Shown: piece after piece, positions 35,019-36,028 of the stretch
Numbering within the stretch: position 1 is the first letter of the stretch
How the letters are laid out: each line of letters opens with the position of its first letter
Assembly (NCBI GenBank): GCA_030065825.1
Contig: JASJCY010000033.1
Span: 1-36,028 of the forward strand
DNA from: Nostocaceae cyanobacterium
Lineage (GTDB): Bacteria > Cyanobacteriota > Cyanobacteriia > Cyanobacteriales > Nostocaceae
Reading direction: 5' to 3'
DNA: 36,028 nt
Notes under the pieces: model-generated
The model's input: only the letters and a program-made list of their open reading frames with translations
Databases searched by the model: none
What the model was told of the DNA's origin: nothing
Program-made: the position numbers and the translations under genes

Positions 35019-35150
35019 AGGACTTACGTAAGCGTCACACCATAATGGGAATTGGCACAGATACTTAAATTTGATCTCAAATATAAGTTTTGAAATCAAA
35101 TCAAGCCTATGTGACAGTTTGAGTGTAAATGTACCAGTTGCTTAAGTCCT
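35019..35150. mobile_element. 130-bp foldback (MITE-like) element
   Basis: The left end AGGACTTACGTAAGC and the right end, whose complement is AGGACTTAAGCAACTGG, share AGGACTTA-type inverted repeats. Nested inverted repeats (TCACAC/TGTGAC; TTGAT.TCAAA/TTTGA.ATCAA) make the whole segment fold back. No open frame. The end motif TTGCGTAAGTCCT also occurs alone near 333-346 and 11533-11546. Target duplication is not clear. Confidence 0.6.
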
Positions 35151-35404
35151 GTTATTAACAAATAGTATATATAATAATCTTTTTTTAAAAGTATTATTTA
35201 ATACTTAAGTTTCTAAGAAGAAGTTGTATGATAGTTGGCAGCAGTCTCTAACCCAAATAATTTAATCATTAATTATTATTGACACAAAAGACTTGCATGG
35301 GATATTATGGATTGCTGTTTAAAATACGTGAATAGCTAAACTAGGTTATAGCCATATCAAAATCGAAGGTAATGGTAGCTGATATTGCTTAAGCAAAGCC
35401 TAGA

Positions 35405-35612
35405 GAGCGTCAGAAACCCCACGGAAGACAGCCGGGGGCTTGAAAAGCCCTAATCTGACCAGACTAAGTACCTTGAGTACTACGTTAGAGGCAAGAGTTA
35501 AAGACCGTGACCTCGGGATGCTTCCGCTAGTTCCTTGCTCTAGAAATTAAAAGTTAAACAGGTCTAAAGGGTTAAGCCAGTGCTTTTAAGATAGTACCCC
35601 TCCGGGGTACTC
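35405..35612 (+). ncRNA. compact multi-stem RNA-like segment, candidate omega (HEARO/IscB-type) RNA
   Basis: About 200 bases, more GC-rich and structured than the surroundings, with no open frame. Stems in order: GGGCTT-GAA-AAGCCC (35436-35450); AGTAC-CTTGA-GTACT (about 35467-35481); a long-range pair TAGAGGCAAG (about 35486-35495) with CTTGCTCTA (about 35534-35542) enclosing the segment with GACCTCGGGATGCTTCCG; a long-range pair GACC (35457-35460) with GGTC (about 35561-35564); and a terminal TACCCC-TCC-GGGGTA hairpin (about 35595-35609). Combination of a GNRA-like capped stem, nested long-range pairs and a GGCAAG..GGGATGCTT core recalls, from memory, HEARO RNAs, the guide scaffolds of IscB/IsrB transposon nucleases. 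A match could not be tested. The nuclease gene is not in the window; it could follow. Confidence 0.4.
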
Positions 35613-36028
35613 TTCGAGAAGGGCTTCGCCCAACGGGAGTCGCTCTTTGCTGGAAACCAACAAGACCGCGCTCCCTCACCGACCTCTAACATTGTCGTAG
35701 ACGCTTTGCGGCTTGCCGAAGGCTGGCTAACTTTACGCTTTGTAGCAAGGCGATTCCCGGCATACAGGGAAATGGATAAGTACTACTCCTCTATTTATCC
35801 ATCCCCAAAAGGGGACGGCGATTAAAATCGCCTGCGCCTTACCCCCATGCCTAAAGGCAGGGGTTTCCACGGCGCGAGGGATTCGATGAGTGAAGTACCC
35901 ACAGACTCCGCTTACGCTACGTCTTGGGCTTCGCGTCTCGCTCGCCGTTGCTTTGTTGGGTATCCCAAAAAAATGGGTATCCGGAACTAAATCCGGTCTG
36001 AGTCTTACACAGCGTCTCTGGCATTTCT
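35613..36028. repeat. GC-rich dispersed repeat cluster at the window end
   Basis: No gene. Dense small palindromes: GGGCTTCGCCC (35631-35641 region), CCCC-A-TGCC-TAAA-GGCA-GGGG (about 35842-35862), CCGGA-ACTAAA-TCCGG (about 35981-35996), and AACGGGAGTCGCT / GACGCTTTGCGGCTTGCC pieces that resemble dispersed Nostocales repeats. A GTG-initiated frame from 35890 stays open to the window edge but shows no recognisable protein. The CCCCATGCCTAAAGGCAGGGG hairpin is of the sort seen at transposon ends. Confidence 0.55.

Noticed and set aside
35405-35612. Group II intron 5' end
   Set aside because: No GUGYG start, no domain V-like hairpin and no reverse transcriptase frame could be found in the remaining sequence; kept instead as an unassigned structured RNA.
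35890-36028. Start of a protein gene running off the window end
   Set aside because: The frame is open but consists of repeat sequence with no recognisable protein motif; too short to support.

Overview
The window comes from a filamentous, probably heterocyst-forming cyanobacterium (order Nostocales by inference). The evidence is NDH-1 genes ndhF and ndhD, an RbcR-type LysR regulator, two PEP-CTERM proteins, Uma2 and WD40 proteins, at least 15 copies of the cyanobacterial HIP1 octamer GCGATCGC (for example near 3164, 8507, 12164, 14121, 17772, 23339 and 33411), 7-bp STRR-type repeats, 37-bp LTRR-type repeats and many MITE-like foldbacks. Gene density is moderate; long intergenic regions are packed with small repeats.

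Layout. 1-3.7 kb: a small secreted basic protein, the lipid II flippase murJ (minus) and bioD. 3.9-9.2 kb: an M20 amidohydrolase, a PEP-CTERM protein with a long leader, a Cof-type HAD phosphatase whose stop codon sits in the target duplication of a 115-bp mobile element, and a DALR-domain protein carrying an in-frame minisatellite. 9.4-16 kb: a Crp-family regulator, then a minus-strand block made of an integral-membrane Ser/Thr kinase and three membrane-anchored solute-binding proteins with no permease or ATPase. 16.3-24.3 kb: rbcR (minus), an NnrU-family membrane protein, a thioredoxin-like protein, ndhF and ndhD, ending in a clear terminator.

24.4-28.9 kb is accessory: a sodium/solute symporter broken by a frameshift and fused to an unrelated tail, then a small unknown protein, a WD40 protein and a Uma2 nuclease-like protein. 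29.4-34.4 kb: coaX, a PEP-CTERM cupin protein, an SDR dehydrogenase, an alpha/beta hydrolase apparently lacking its catalytic histidine, and a NUDIX hydrolase. From 34.4 kb to the end there is no intact gene: a decayed TnpB C-terminus, a 130-bp foldback element, a compact multi-stem RNA-like segment (35.4-35.6 kb) that may be an IscB/HEARO-type guide RNA scaffold, and GC-rich dispersed repeats.

The items most worth following up are the candidate structured RNA at 35.4-35.6 kb, the kinase plus anchored binding-protein block, the module attached to the broken symporter, and the CT-rich minisatellite that has entered two coding sequences as well as an intergenic region.
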